Assembly: GCA_027625915.1 (NCBI GenBank)
Contig: JANTQA010000047.1
Span: 6,262,001 to 6,326,000 of the forward strand
DNA: 64,000 bases
Direction: 5' to 3'
From: Anaeramoeba flamelloides
Taxonomy: Eukaryota > Metamonada > Anaeramoebidae
The notes beneath the pieces were generated by a model. It was given only the letters and a program-made list of their open reading frames with translations, had not been told where the DNA came from and made no database searches. Of this stretch, positions 34,001 through 45,329 are shown in pieces; position 1 is the first letter of the stretch; each line of letters begins with the position of its first letter. The position numbers and the translations under genes are program-made.

Positions 34001-37000
34001 ATGTGAAGCAAGGATAGTTTCTAAAAAATTAAATAATTTACCAAAATTAAATCATTAAGTCAAGAGATTATTTTGACAAATTATATTCACGGATTGGAAA
34101 TATATTGATGATGCAACTAACTTTATCAAAAGGAAACTAAAACTAGTCATTTTATAGTTTTTTGGGTTTATGGTTATTGTGTAAATCTTTGAAATTAAAA
34201 AAATTGAAAAAATAGTTACTTTTGGAAGTTCTAAATATGATTTATTAAATACTAGAATACTATTATTTTGAGAGTTTCTATTTTTTTTTGATTTTGAAAA
34301 AATAATTTAAAAAAAAATAACCAAAAATGAAAATTTTTAATCGTGATTGTGCAGTCAAAAAACTAATAATTTTCTTGTGCAATATTATTTATAATAGATT
34401 TTTTTTATAGTCATTTGAGCCTATTTTATTACTAATATAATTTACTTTCAAATATAACATACCTTGATTATAACCAAATCTAGGGTGACATTCACCCCTT
34501 AAGAAACTATAAGTTAATCATATTTACAATTTAGTGAATTGGAATGTAAATACAATTGATTTCAATGATCTAAAATTTAATTAAAAGAAGAGGGGTGACT
34601 ATTTTGAATAATCAACAAAAAATTGTGAATAGATATCAACTCTTCTAAAAAGTATTCCAAAGAAAAATAAATAAAATAAACTCCGTTTTACTCAAAGAAC
34701 CCCAGCCAAAAATGAAAAATTCATTTTTTTTTTTTCCAAGAATCAACCAAAATACGATTGTTCAGAAAGAAGAGAAATTATAAACCTCAGATTAAAGTTG
34801 ATAACAATCATAAAAAAAAATGTCTGAACAAAATTTTTTCCCAAAAAATAAAATATTAAAAAAATTTTTGTCCCCTTTCATTGCAACCTTGATGTAAATT
34901 TTCTCAATTTCTTTAGGAAAATTACAATTGTTGAAAATAAGATTTTTTTAATAGTAAAATATATTGAATTTTATAAGAACTTACAAAGCTTCATTTTTCT
35001 TAAACTTAATTTGAAGTTACAAACATTTTTTTTTTTTTTTTTAAATTATATTAGTGAAAAAAATACCTGACATGAAAAAAATTCATGAAAAGATTTTTAA
35101 ATATGAATATTAGGAAAATTCTTATGTAATTTCTTTTATTTACCATCAAATCCTTTTATTTAAGAATCAAACTTTTAAAATTATCGCTTGCACACTTATT
35201 AGAATGATGATTAATTAAATTACACTTGTTCAAAACACTATTCAACAATTAAAAAACAAGAATAAAGATTATCATTTTCCAAACTCTATCAAACCTCTAT
35301 AAAACTTCATTGTTTTTCAAAAAAAGTTAATCTACTTATTCTCTCAAATAATTATCTGGGTATTCAAGACACACTGCTTTAATGAACTTTGGATAAGTTT
35401 ATTACTAGGTTCATAAAAAATTTGGTTATTTATAAAAAGGATTTGGTTGAAAATAAATGAAATTATACAACAATTTTCCTAATATTCATAATTAAAAATC
35501 TTTTCATGGATTTTTTTCATGTCAGGTATTTTTTTCACTAACCGTTGTGGAAAAAAAGTGAAACACGGTTTTTAATGGGAAACATTATTGAAAATTAAAA
35601 GTTAAGATCAATGAAAAAAAGAATAAATAAATAAATAAAGACAAAATGAAGTATTCGCCACAATAACAGTTTTTTAAATACTATCTTTTAGTCTGGGTTT
35701 TTCTTTGATTGATCAATTATTAAAAATTTGTTCAAAAAATTGGACTATTTTTGAGATCTCCAAAACCACAACAACAATTTCGATAAATCAATTAGATTTA
35801 AATTGTATTTGTTGGGTTGATTGAAAATAATATAATGGGTTATTATTTGAAGTTAATTGGTTTATTCTTTTTATTGATTTTACTTTTCATTTTCAGTAAG
35901 GTTCCCAATTAAAAACCGTGTTTCACTTTTTTTCCATGTTTCACTTTTTTTCCACAACAATAATATAATTTAAAAAAAAAAAAATTTCATTAAATTAGAA
36001 AAAATGATCAGATCTCCAAATTGAAAATTTATTTTGAGAAGAACACTGAATTAAACTCATAGAATATGTTCTGTTTTTTCAATAAAACTGGGAACCTTAG
36101 ACTGAAAAGGAGTTTAGATTTAAAAGGAAATAAAAATTCAATTAAACTAAAAACCAAATTAAAAACAAAAAATGTCATTCAGATAAAAATTCAAGTATTA
36201 GAAAGAATTAACACCACAAAACAAGGTTATTTTGATAAAAGTATTAAAGCAGTGATTAATCATTTTTTATTTTTAGAAATATTGTTTTGTATCATCAGTA
36301 TCACTTTTAAGACACAGACAAAATTCCGAATCGGATTTTGAGTAATAAAAAAAATCTCAAATTCAAGTGTAGAAATTTAAGATTTTCTAGTGAAATAATT
36401 TGTAAAAAAAAATTCCCAAAAAGGTGTCTTAATTTGTAAATTTTTTTGTGTCTTAAATTTCTTTCAAAGTTTGTGTTTTAAAAGTGGTACTAACGGGACT
36501 AAATTTTTTACCAGTTGGCTAATTATTATTATTTCTTTATTTTTTGTTATTTATCACTTTTAATAAACATATAACGTGAATAAATAATTATTTTCTTTTT
36601 ATCTTGTAATTAATTTATTTTTACTTGAAATTCTCCATTATAATCTAGTATGATAATAAATTGTGGATTTTTGGTGGGTACAATGGCCAAGAGCAATCAA
36701 ATGAAATTTTTTACTTTGATTTCGGTAAGTTTTTAAAAATTATTTTCTTTATTTTCTTTTCTTTGAAGAGTGAGATAATGAAAATCCACTTGTTTTCCAG
36801 AACCCCTAATTCGAATTAGAGATATAGTTGAATCAAAGCAAATCTGGTCAATTCTCTCAAGAAGGGGATACGTTTCATAATTTGAGATGGATTTTGCCCA
36901 AATTCTTATTCGAGTTCGATTTTCAAAATAGTCAAAAAGATTCAAACCAGTCAGATGATTTCTTCAAAGGGTTAGCGGTTCGATGTAGATGCAAACATGG

Positions 37001-40000
37001 TTTTTAATTAAAATTTATGCCTGGAAGGTTTTGTAACTTTTTGAGAAAACGATACCCATTCAAAAAGAATGGGGTTAAGTGGAGCCAAACCCTACGTATT
37101 GTAAACACCAATTCAAATTTTTTAACACATCAGAATACTTTTTTGAAAAAAAAAAAATCTAATTTAATAAATTCTAGAAGAAATACCGAATTAGAACCAT
37201 TCATTGATTGAAATTCTAACAATTGTTCATAAATTACAATACTCATAAAATTAAAAATAAACAATTATCAATACTCAACAAACAAGAATATGTTAAAAAT
37301 TTTGGAGATGAGCAAAACAAAAAAATATATTAGTAAATTTGTTTAAATTCTATTCGGAATATTGATTGATCAAATGGTTAGATAGCACCAACTAATTTTC
37401 TTTGAGTTCTTCTTTTTTGTGGAAATCAAATTTAACCTAATATCAACTGTTCGAAAAAAAAATTTTATCGAACTAAACAGGTTACATAATCGAAAAAAAA
37501 TCGAATGAATACAAAAAACTAAAAAGATGAAAAAATAATTTTTATATTTTTCAAAAATCAAAATTTTCTCCAATTTGAATGAAATTGTATTTTTGTGATT
37601 CCTTTAACTGTTTTAACCTGTGTGTTTAGTTTTGAATTTTAGTTTAGTTGGAAACTTAACCACTGTTCCATTATAAGTTCTCTGGTCAAATTATTTTATT
37701 GTATCACACCCTAATCTTCATCAAAAATTGTTATTATATTAATTAATATACTAAGAAGAGAGAAAATAAAATAAAAAAAGGACGAATAACATTTTAGAAT
37801 AAAAAAATTAAGTCAATAATAATAATATTTTAAATGATCACAAAAAAAATAAAAAAATTCCATATTTTGAATTATTACTAATTCAATATATCCATATTAA
37901 CAAAAGAGTTTTATTAAAAGTGTAACTTTTCAAATTATATTAGGTATATTATATCGTCAAGTCATTATTGTTTTTTTTTTTCTAAAATCGAATTAATATT
38001 GTAATACATTTATTTACATTAAACCAATAAAATAAACTCTGTTTCAGTCAAAGGGGCCCAACGTTTTTTTCAAATATCAATTATTTTATATAATTGACCT
38101 TTGAAGAACAAATAAGAAATAAACAGAATAATACACCTCAAAGAAATGTTGACACATGTCTGAAAGAATATTAATAAATCAATAGCTTTTCTTTAAAAAT
38201 TGAAAAACTCAAATTCTTAGGGCCCTATTGAGAAAAACAAGAATGTTTGTTTTGAACTTCTACTGGTATTTGAATAATAAAAAGGAAACAATTTTCACTT
38301 CGTTTTACATACTTTTCTTTTAGAAATTAAGCCCTCAAACAAAGTTTGTTGGTATTTGTGGTCTCTATTTGAATAAGCAAATGAAAATGAAGTGAAAATT
38401 TTTCACATTTATTAAACAAATATCAAGATCAAAGATCAAATTGAATTGCAATAGAAATCAATATGATTTCTCAACAATCTTTACATGGTTTCAATGACCT
38501 TAGAATAACAAGTTTTGACCAAGTGACTATTGATCTTGCAATAAAAAATTTTTGCAAATGAATGAGGTTTTTAAAAAAAAATTGAAAAAAAAACAAAAAT
38601 GTGTAGAAATGTGAAAAAATGATTTCAATTTTGAAAATTTCCAAAATAAAATTTTTCTTCTAATATCTATGCAAACCCTTTAAACACGTGTATTATATCA
38701 TTACAACTGGGCCCCTTTGACTGAAAAATAGTTTATTATCAGAAGGAAAAAAAAATAATAAATCAGCCATTAATCCATCAATTTTATTTTAAAAAAATGT
38801 TAGGAAATAATAATAACTAAATAAACTCTCTTTAAATATTGGGTTACTGTTTAATTCTTATCTTTCTTTCTGTTTCTTTTTTTCATTTTTTAAATTTTTC
38901 TGAAAATTTTAAAATTATCTATTTACACTTAATTTTCCATTTTATCTGGTAAACTATTTTAAATTTGATTTTAATTTGGAATAATTCATCATTTTTGTAA
39001 TAATTTTATATCTTACTTTTAATAATAATTATTATTTAGAAACTAATACCTGGACAGACCCATTGGAAATATATGGCATTGTTCCAGAAGAAAGGGCAGG
39101 GCACACTGCAGCTGTTGTAGGAAACAAAATGCTTGTATTTGGAGGGTAATATTTTGATCTGATTTACTATTTTTCAAAATTTCATTTTTTGATTTTTCTA
39201 TTTTGTCCAAATAGGAATATATTTGAATCTATAGAATATATTTTAATTTGTGATTAAATTCCATTTCACTTTATAAATATTTATTTATATATACTTATAT
39301 TTGTATGTCTTCTTGGTTTGATCAAAAATATATTCTAATTTTTTTTAATAGGTATAATCGTACATTAAATTATATGAGTGATATATTTGAATTTGATTTT
39401 GAAAGAAAAATTTGGAATAAACCAAATATTATTGGAAAAAAACCACAAGTGAGATCACTTCATACTTGTGTTGTATATCAAAACGATTTATATGTTTTTG
39501 GAGGGTAAGAATTTTATTTTTTAAATTTTATAATATTTATCTCGCAAATAATAAGAAGAAAAATTAGAAAGAATTAAATAAATCCTATTATGTAACTGAT
39601 TTTTTTTTTTGAAAATTCTTAAATGATTAAGAAAATAAAAAAACAAAATTTTGATAAATACTTTACTGTTGTGGAAAAAAAGTGAAACACAGTTTTTCAT
39701 TGGGAACATTAATAGAACCTAAAAACGAAAACTAAAACCAATTCAAAGAATAAACCAATTAACTTCAAATAATAATCCATTATAAAATTTTCAATCAACC
39801 CAACAAATACAATTTAAATCTACTTGATTATCGAAATTGTTCATGTGGTTTTGGAGATCCACAAAAATAGTCAATTTTTTGAACTAATTTTTAATAATTG
39901 AACAATCAAAGAAAAATCCCAACCAAAAGATAGTATTAAAAAACTGTTATTTTGCTGAATCCTTCATTTGGTCTTTATTTATTCATTTATTCTTTTTTAA

Positions 40001-43000
40001 TTAATCGTACTTTGAATTTTCAGTAGTGTTCCCAATTAAAAACTGTGTTTCACTTTTTTCCCCACAACTGTTATTCTAATTTAAATTTATATTTTTAAAA
40101 CTTAAAATTGAGATAATAAATAAAAAAAATGAATTGTTTGTCAGTTAAATTTTGGTTTAAAAAAAAAACAAAAATCTAAAAAATAAAATTTATTGAAGGG
40201 ATCAGTCTTCCACGATAACAGGTCAAAATTTTAAAATATTTTATTGATGAAATTCTACACTTAAATATTTTGTATATCCGAAGTTTCAAAAAATTCTAAC
40301 CGATTCAGAAATCCAGAAAAGAAAATTTTTTCAGTGAAATCAATTTTTTTTTCCCATTTCTTCTAAAACAGAAAATTATAAAATTGATTTTATTTCTTAC
40401 ATTAGAAAAAGTTTTTTTTTTTTTTTTTTATTATTGAAGAGAGGTTGGTTAAACAAAATTATCTCCTGTTTATTTGGAACACTGAATTTATTTAGAATTT
40501 TTTATCCTAGCCATAATGTATCCAAGATTATAACTCAGAGGAAAGATTTTTCTTTTAAAAAATCAAAGATTAAAATTTATTTTGAAAAAAATACCCAGAA
40601 AAAGAGAAAGAAATGCATCGAAATGAAATAGAGTAAGCTTTATTGGTAAGGGTTAAGTGCTCAAGAGCACTTAATCTGTTAAAGAGAGAGTTTTGAAGTG
40701 ACTAAATTTGTGACTCCTAATTCAAAGAGTAGTCAAAAGAATCTTTTAATTACAGCCATTAGAAGTATTTTAAACTCAATTTAATTTTCTGAAAAAAAGA
40801 AGTAAAAAAAAAAAGAATAAAAAATGAAGGAAAAAAAAAAAATCAAGATATAAAAATAATATTTGTAGTAAGAGGTTAGATGTTTCTGGTTCGTTGAATG
40901 GCTTGCTATTTAGACTTAGATTTCAATTCATTTTTTCTTATAGCGTGCTGTTTCATATTAGTCAGAAAATAGTCTATTGTGATGTCGTATATTTCTTTTG
41001 TATTCATTTTTCTGAACAACTCATCAGTATCCTCTCGGTTAATGATACTAAAGTCAAAATCTTCACTTTTTGGAGCTCATTTTTTCCAGTATTCTCTCGT
41101 TTTTTCGTATTTTTCACATTTCCATATGAAGTGTTCTACATCATCAACTTTTTTTTTACAGCAGGGGCAGGTTTTGCTTTTTATTCCCGGTTCCCACTTG
41201 TATGTGTATCTACATAAGCCATTTGAAAAGGATTTGAGCTTAAGTAGAGTTTTTGATAATTTCCCGTCCAAATATGTTTGTTTTATTGCAAAGTTTTCTG
41301 GAAATTGAACAATTTTGAAGTATTTTTTCAATTTCCAGTTTTCTTCTCCAACGGACGAATCGGCTTTGTCCTGTATGGTCCTTACGTGGACTTCGTGGAG
41401 TTTTTTTTTTTTCAAATGAAAGAGAGTAAAAATAATAATAATAAAAGTTAAAAACTTGAGTGAAAAGTTTTTTTTTTGCACCTCAAGTGTTGAATGGGTT
41501 GGTTGTTGTTTCCTTTTATGTCAATTTTTTTGGATCACTGCCAGAATTTGTTTTAAATAAAGAGGTCCAAATAGTAGTTTCCAACCATAGATCAAACGAA
41601 ATACTTTACTTTATTAATTTTTAATTTAGAACTTTATTGACGAGATTGAATCAATAAAGTGCTGGTTTTGAAAAAAAGAATTGGTTTTCCAAATTTTCTT
41701 TTTGTTTGTTTCACTTTTTTTTCTTTATTTTTTTGCAAGTTTCCCAAATTTTGATTTTCGAAAAATCCCAGTTAAAGATATATAAACCTCCAGTCCACGT
41801 AACGACTCGGAAAATTACACGGAAAGTTTGATTCTGTTTACTTCGGTTGGGTTCAGTTTTCTTCAGTTGCTTTATTTAAGTTTAATTCAGTTTGCTTAAG
41901 ATCTAATCATAATAAGTTATTGTTTAAGATCTACTTATGAACAAGTTAGTTTGTTCTTAGAATGATTTTTACTCCTATGACCTCCTCCAAACACCAAAAA
42001 AAAAAAAAAAAAACACACTTAAAATAAAAACAAAAAGGGTAGGAACCTAAACAACCTGAAAAAGGGAAATTTGTAAAAAGTAAAAAGTATAAAAAATCCA
42101 AAAAATCAATAATAAAAAAAATTCTATCTTCAAAAATATAAACAAACATTCAGAAAATTGAGATGATGTAATGTCTTTTATAATGAATTTGATTATTCGC
42201 AAAAAATCTTCTTATTAACCTTTTTTTCAAGTGAAAATCCTAAATAAGAAAAACATCCTTAATGCTCATTTCAAAAATTGTGATTCACTTTTTTTTTGGT
42301 TTTTGATTTTATTTTTTATTAATTTTAAAATTCCACAGCTTTTGCATATTTAGAATAATTTAAAAGAGAATTGTTAATATGATTTAATAATTATTTGTTA
42401 TTCAATACTCGATTATTATTATTTTTTTTTACAATTTATTATTTCAGGTGAGTCAAAATTTTTGAAATGGTGTTTATTTAAGTTATATAATACCACAAAT
42501 CACAAAATAATCTTTTTTAGCTTTTTCCATCACAATTATCTCACAATCATTAAAAAACTGTCAGAACATCGAAAATAATCAAAAAACTCTTCAAAAATAA
42601 GAAAAAATTCAATTTGTCCAAATTTGAAATATGACAAAATTTGATAAGTAATAATAGACCCCCTTTTTTCTCATCTTCTTGTGATTTAAAAAATTTAAAT
42701 TTTCTCAAAATAAATAATGTTTGTATTATTTTTTTTCATTAATTTTTGGAAACGAAACAAAACATTGAAAAATAATATTAAAATAAAAGTTGCTGAGAAG
42801 AATAAATGTGAAAGAAAAAGGCTAAACTTTGTTTCTGACAAAGTGTTCCCAAAGAAATTTATTCAAATATCAATTATTGTTTTATAATTGATTTTTGAAG
42901 AATAAAAAAGAAATAAGTAGAATAATAAACATCAGATAGAAGTTGATATTCTAAAATATACCTAAAATAAATCTATTGATTTTCTTAAAAATTGAAAAAC

Positions 43001-44997
43001 TTCAAATTCTTAGTATAATGAAAAAAAACAAGAATATTCATTTTGATCTCTAATTGAAGATAAAAGAAAATTCCCATAGAAACCAATATCAATTTTTCTA
43101 AAATCATTTTCACTGTTCCAATAACATTAAAATAACAGGGCTTTATCTCTGAGACTATAGATCTTGAAATAATAATAAAAAAATGAACAACAATTATAAA
43201 TAAAAAAAAAAAATTAAAAAAAAGTAAAATTATGAAAAAATGATATCAAATGAATTCAATTTTAAAAATTTCCAAAATAAAATTTTTCTTCTAATATCTA
43301 TTCAAACCCTTTAAACACAAATAATTCATTCATTACAACTCGATCCCTTTGGATGAAAAATAGTTTAGTTTATTATTAAAGCAGATTTTTTTTTTTATTT
43401 ATTTATACTTTTAAAGACGAGAAAAATAATCTATAAAACAAAACCAATTTATCAATAATTATTATTTTTATGCATAAAAATCAATAAATCAACAAAAATA
43501 AATAAATCAACAAAAAAAAAATAATAATTAATTCATAGGTATAATTACAATTGGTTAAATGATTTATATAAACTTGATACAAGCATTTATCGGTGGGAAA
43601 AGGTAAATGGAAGTGGCGAAAGACCACCAGGGTGTTATGGCCATTCAGCGGTTTGTTATAAAGGGTGTTTATATTTTTTTGGTGGGTATTCAAACAAAAA
43701 TGAAGATCGACAATTTTTTAATCATCTTTATGCATATCGATTTGTACCTGTATTAGTCCAGGACCTGAAAAAATTATTATATGGGCAAGAACTATGTGAT
43801 ATTTATTTTACATCCAAGGAAGGAGAGCAATATGGCAGCCATAGTGTAATTATTCAAAATAGATGTGCAGAATTGATTTATCATTCTGATTTACTCAAAA
43901 ATGAAAAAATGAAAATAATCCAATCGTTGCTATTATTTTTATATACAGATCTTGTTGAATGTACAAATTTTAATCATCAAGATTTTATTTCTTTATTATA
44001 TTTATCAAAAGTGTTAAATTTAAGAAAACTGGAATCCCATTTATCAAGAAAATTAAAGCATTTGATTACAAAGGAAAATGTAGTTGATATTTTGGTTGCA
44101 GCAGATAAATTATTTCTAAAAAGAATCAAATCCTATTGCTTTCGTTTTATTCTCAAATATAAGGAATTAGTAATACAATGCATTGACGCAAAAAAATTAA
44201 AATCAAGTCCCAATTTAATGATGGAATATATTCAGATACTTTCGACAGGAATAGATAGCACAAATAGGAATTCAAATAAATCATTGCATTCAAGGGATAC
44301 TAATAATAACCACAATGAAGATTACCACACAATTGAAGAATTTTCTGATCAAGAGTTTGAAGAAAATGAAAAAATTAATAACAACGATAAAACCAACAAC
44401 AATACAAAAAATGACAAAACTTTTCAAAAGGGCTCATTATACGAATCATTCTATAAATTGTATCATAATAAAAAAACAAGCGATTTTACTCTTATTGTCA
44501 AAGACCACAAAATAAATTGCCACAAATCCATTCTTATTGCTAGATCGGAGCTGTTTAGGGGGATGTTAACTTCCATCAAAGATAACACAAATAAAGTAAC
44601 GGAAATGACAGGTAGAAGTCCCAAGGCTATTAAAGCATTAATAAAATTTTTCTATACCGAACAAACAGATGGAATTGATCCAAAAATCGCTTTGGAATTG
44701 ATCAATGCGAGCGATTACTATGGTTTAAATTTGGAATGTAAACTTGAAGAAAAATGTACAGAAATTGTAAAAAATAATATCAATTCTTCAAATGCTTTAC
44801 CAATTTTAAAAAAGGCTTTATTATTAGACATCAATAGTTTAAAACAGGCTACAATAGATTTTATTATTAAAAATGGTAAACAGGTAATAAATGAACCCAT
44901 TTTTAATAAATCGAAAAATGTTGATTTGTTTCGTGAACTAACAAGAATCTTGTTAGAACGTCAAATAAATTCTGACCAACAAGAAATATATAAATAA
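31070..44997 (+). CDS. LZTR1-like protein: six kelch repeats, two BTB/BACK modules
   Basis: Seven exons join in frame to 739 residues: 31070-31268, 31423-31527, 31646-31767, 36649-36724, 39040-39145, 39352-39504, 43539-44997. Residues ~20-325 form six kelch blades, each with a hydrophobic-FGG core and downstream Trp (KMYIFGGY, RIWIFGGY, KLWIFGGY, KMLVFGGY, DLYVFGGY, CLYFFGGY). A first BTB (~328-405) with a BACK-like helical part follows. An Asn/Asp/Glu-rich linker (~490-552) leads to a second BTB (~553-650; SDFTLIVKDHKINCHKSIL is typical) and a second BACK. Six kelch plus BTB-BACK-BTB-BACK is the architecture of LZTR1, a CUL3 ubiquitin-ligase adaptor that in animals targets RAS-family GTPases; the target here is unknown. 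Intron 1 has a TACTAAT branch-point-like site 11 bp before the acceptor. The start is the first in-frame ATG; a further upstream exon is possible. Confidence 0.9.
31965..32021. repeat. 57-bp foldback
   Basis: AAAAGTGTTACTC returns as GAGTAACACTTTT across a ~30-bp spacer. Perfect 13-bp arms. Possibly a minimal MITE or the closely spaced ends of a deleted element. Confidence 0.7.
32589..32989. mobile_element. 401-bp near-perfect foldback element
   Basis: The outer ends ATGTGCAAAAAGTGATGTC and GACATCACTTTTTGCACAT are exact reverse complements. The match continues inward for roughly 180 bp per arm (AACTATAAAACTTTTCC / GGAAAA-type return; CCAAACATTTTTATTCTTTC on the inner arm) with a short A-rich loop near 32765-32815. 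Arm divergence is only a few percent by eye. One inner segment carries GCGCCCCGATG, unusually GC-rich here. It lies in a transcribed intron, so the RNA would fold into a long hairpin. Confidence 0.9.
33345..33637. repeat. Nested palindrome cluster H, locus 4
   Basis: Same modules as the other three loci, with CCTAGTTTTTTTTTAATTTT at the left and GTAAAAAAAACCTAAACG at the right. Contains GTAGAGTGCCGTAGAGTGCC, a direct repeat of the GCACTCTAC motif seen at the right side of locus 3. Confidence 0.75.
35051..35541. mobile_element. Long-TIR MITE Q, 491 bp
   Basis: Inverted repeats of about 70 bp: TTAGTGAAAAAAATACCTGA at the left and TCAGGTATTTTTTTCACTAA at the right, continuing through CATGAAAAAAATTCATG and AAAAGATTTTTAA to AATATTAGGAAAATT. 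Only one copy in the window. No frame inside. Confidence 0.85.
35543..35958. mobile_element. Tc1-like MITE F1
   Basis: Ends GTTGTGGAAAAAAAGTGAAA and TTTCACTTTTTTTCCACAAC are inverted repeats that continue into CACGGTTTTTAATGGG-type sequence. The right end is present twice in tandem (GTTTCACTTTTTTTCCATG, then again to CCACAAC). Sister copies are at 39666-40072 and 63488-63892. No transposase; likely mobilised in trans by a Tc1/mariner element. Confidence 0.8.
36286..36503. mobile_element. Foldback MITE R2, degraded
   Basis: Similar to 18283-18478: CAGTATCACTTTTAAGACAC at the left and GTGTTTTAAAAGTGGTACT at the right, with matching inner blocks (AATTCCG; TGTCTTAATTTG). Many substitutions, hence older than R1. 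Confidence 0.65.
36765..37682 (-). mobile_element. tRNA-derived SINE, copy c, split by element P2
   Basis: Body matches copies a and b (CCCTAATTCGAATTAGAGAT; GATTTCTTCAAAGGGTTAGC). The head continues on the minus strand to about 37104, then resumes at 37655 with CACTGTTCCATTATAAGTTC, which corresponds to the A-box end of the head. Element P2 fills the gap, having inserted into the tRNA-like region. Begins 40 bp after exon 4 of the LZTR1-like gene. Confidence 0.7.
37105..37654 (+). mobile_element. TIR element P2 nested in a SINE
   Basis: Collinear with P1 (6432-6957): CAATTCAAATTTTTTAACAC at the left, CTGTGTG then TTTTGAATTTTAGTTT at the right; the internal block GGAATATTGATTGATCAAAT is shared. 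The position inside the SINE head gives the order: SINE first, P second. Confidence 0.7.
38031..38732 (+). mobile_element. TIR element G4
   Basis: Both ends preserved: TTTCAGTCAAAGGGGCCCAA at the left and GGGCCCCTTTGACTGAAAAA at the right. About 0.7 kb, inside intron 4 of the LZTR1-like gene. Best preserved G copy. Confidence 0.8.
39666..40072. mobile_element. Tc1-like MITE F2
   Basis: Begins after TA with CTGTTGTGGAAAAAAAGTG and ends CACTTTTTTCCCCACAACTG, then TTA. Inner inverted parts AACACAGTTTTT/AAAAACTGTGTTT. About 407 bp, in intron 6 of the LZTR1-like gene. Confidence 0.8.
40195..40320 (-). repeat. End fragment of TTAA-ended family A
   Basis: GAAGGGATCAGTCTTCCACG and the following 100 bp match the reverse complement of the right end of element A1 (7770-7882). 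TTAA at the outer end has decayed. Confidence 0.55.
40405..42120 (-). mobile_element. Retroposon family I, copy 3, interrupted by a LINE fragment
   Basis: Left part (40405-40635) and right part (41414-42120) are collinear with the copy at 53015-53900. The minus-strand 3' end is CCTCTCTTCAATAAT followed by poly(A) (plus-strand T run at 40412-40430). The LINE fragment 40636-41413 inserted between them. Confidence 0.7.
40636..41413 (-). mobile_element. 5'-truncated LINE (non-LTR retrotransposon) 3' part
   Basis: The minus strand encodes the C-terminal region of a non-LTR reverse transcriptase polyprotein: CPCCKKKVDDVEHFIWKC is the cysteine/histidine zinc-binding motif that follows the RT domain in many LINEs. 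After one in-frame stop the reading continues (SEDFDFSIINREDTDELF) to a stop near 40904, and a 3' UTR of ~270 bp follows. The RT catalytic domain is absent. The insert is bounded by AAATGAAATAGAGTAA (40621) and AAATGAAAGAGAGTAA (41414), a slightly diverged target-site duplication. The 3' UTR recurs without coding sequence at 54390-54545 and 62345-62510. Confidence 0.72.
42266..42475. mobile_element. TIR element L1, ~210 bp
   Basis: Ends CATTTCAAAAATTGTGATTC and GAGTCAAAATTTTTGAAATG form inverted repeats. The reverse-oriented copy is at 46722-46935. In intron 6 of the LZTR1-like gene. Confidence 0.65.
42815..43375 (+). mobile_element. TIR element G5
   Basis: Collinear with G4; shares TTCCAAAATAAAATTTTTCT and CAAACCCTTTAAACAC, and ends CGATCCCTTTGGATGAAAAA. 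The left terminus is degraded (AAAGTGTTCCCAAAG). Confidence 0.65.
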
Positions 44998-45329
44998 TTT
45001 TTTTTTTTTTTTTTTTTTTTCCCCGTTTTTTTTCTTTCTTTCTTTTTTCCTTTTCTTTTCATTATTTTTCTTTTTTAGGTTTTTGTGTTATTACCTTTCA
45101 TCTATTTTTTTTCTATTTTGGATATTTATTACTTTTTTTATAAAAAAATTTTGAATAATTTTTGATTATGTTATATTTATTTGAGAACTCATCCAAGATT
45201 TTTGATCTCTTTTTTTTTAACAAAAACAAAATAAATAATCTTGAAAACAAAATGGTTTTTTTATTTTTATACAAATGTTTGAGTCATCACGATGAAAAAT
45301 AATTTTTGGAAATAGAAAAAAAAAACTTT

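Larger units (their letters stand above)
34678..36113 (+). mobile_element. TIR element G3, carrying nested Q and F1
   Basis: The left part (34678-35050) matches 3880-4200; the right part (35959-36113) matches 4270-4400 and the minus-strand copy at 57235. Left end AACTCCGTTTTACTCAAAG, right end CCTTAGACTGAAAAGGAG. The 0.9 kb between consists of two later insertions, Q (35051-35541) and F1 (35543-35958), directly abutting each other. Confidence 0.7.
31768..36648 (+). other. 4.9-kb intron 3 of the LZTR1-like gene
   Basis: Donor GTAAGT at 31768, acceptor AATCTAG at 36648. It contains two foldbacks (31965-32021 and 32589-32989), palindrome cluster 4 (33345-33637), TIR element G3 with elements Q and F1 nested inside it, and the degraded MITE R2. 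Nothing else coding is recognised. Confidence 0.8.

Noticed and set aside
40894-41308. Two overlapping plus-strand frames of ~108 codons
   Set aside because: Antisense of the LINE C-terminal coding fragment.
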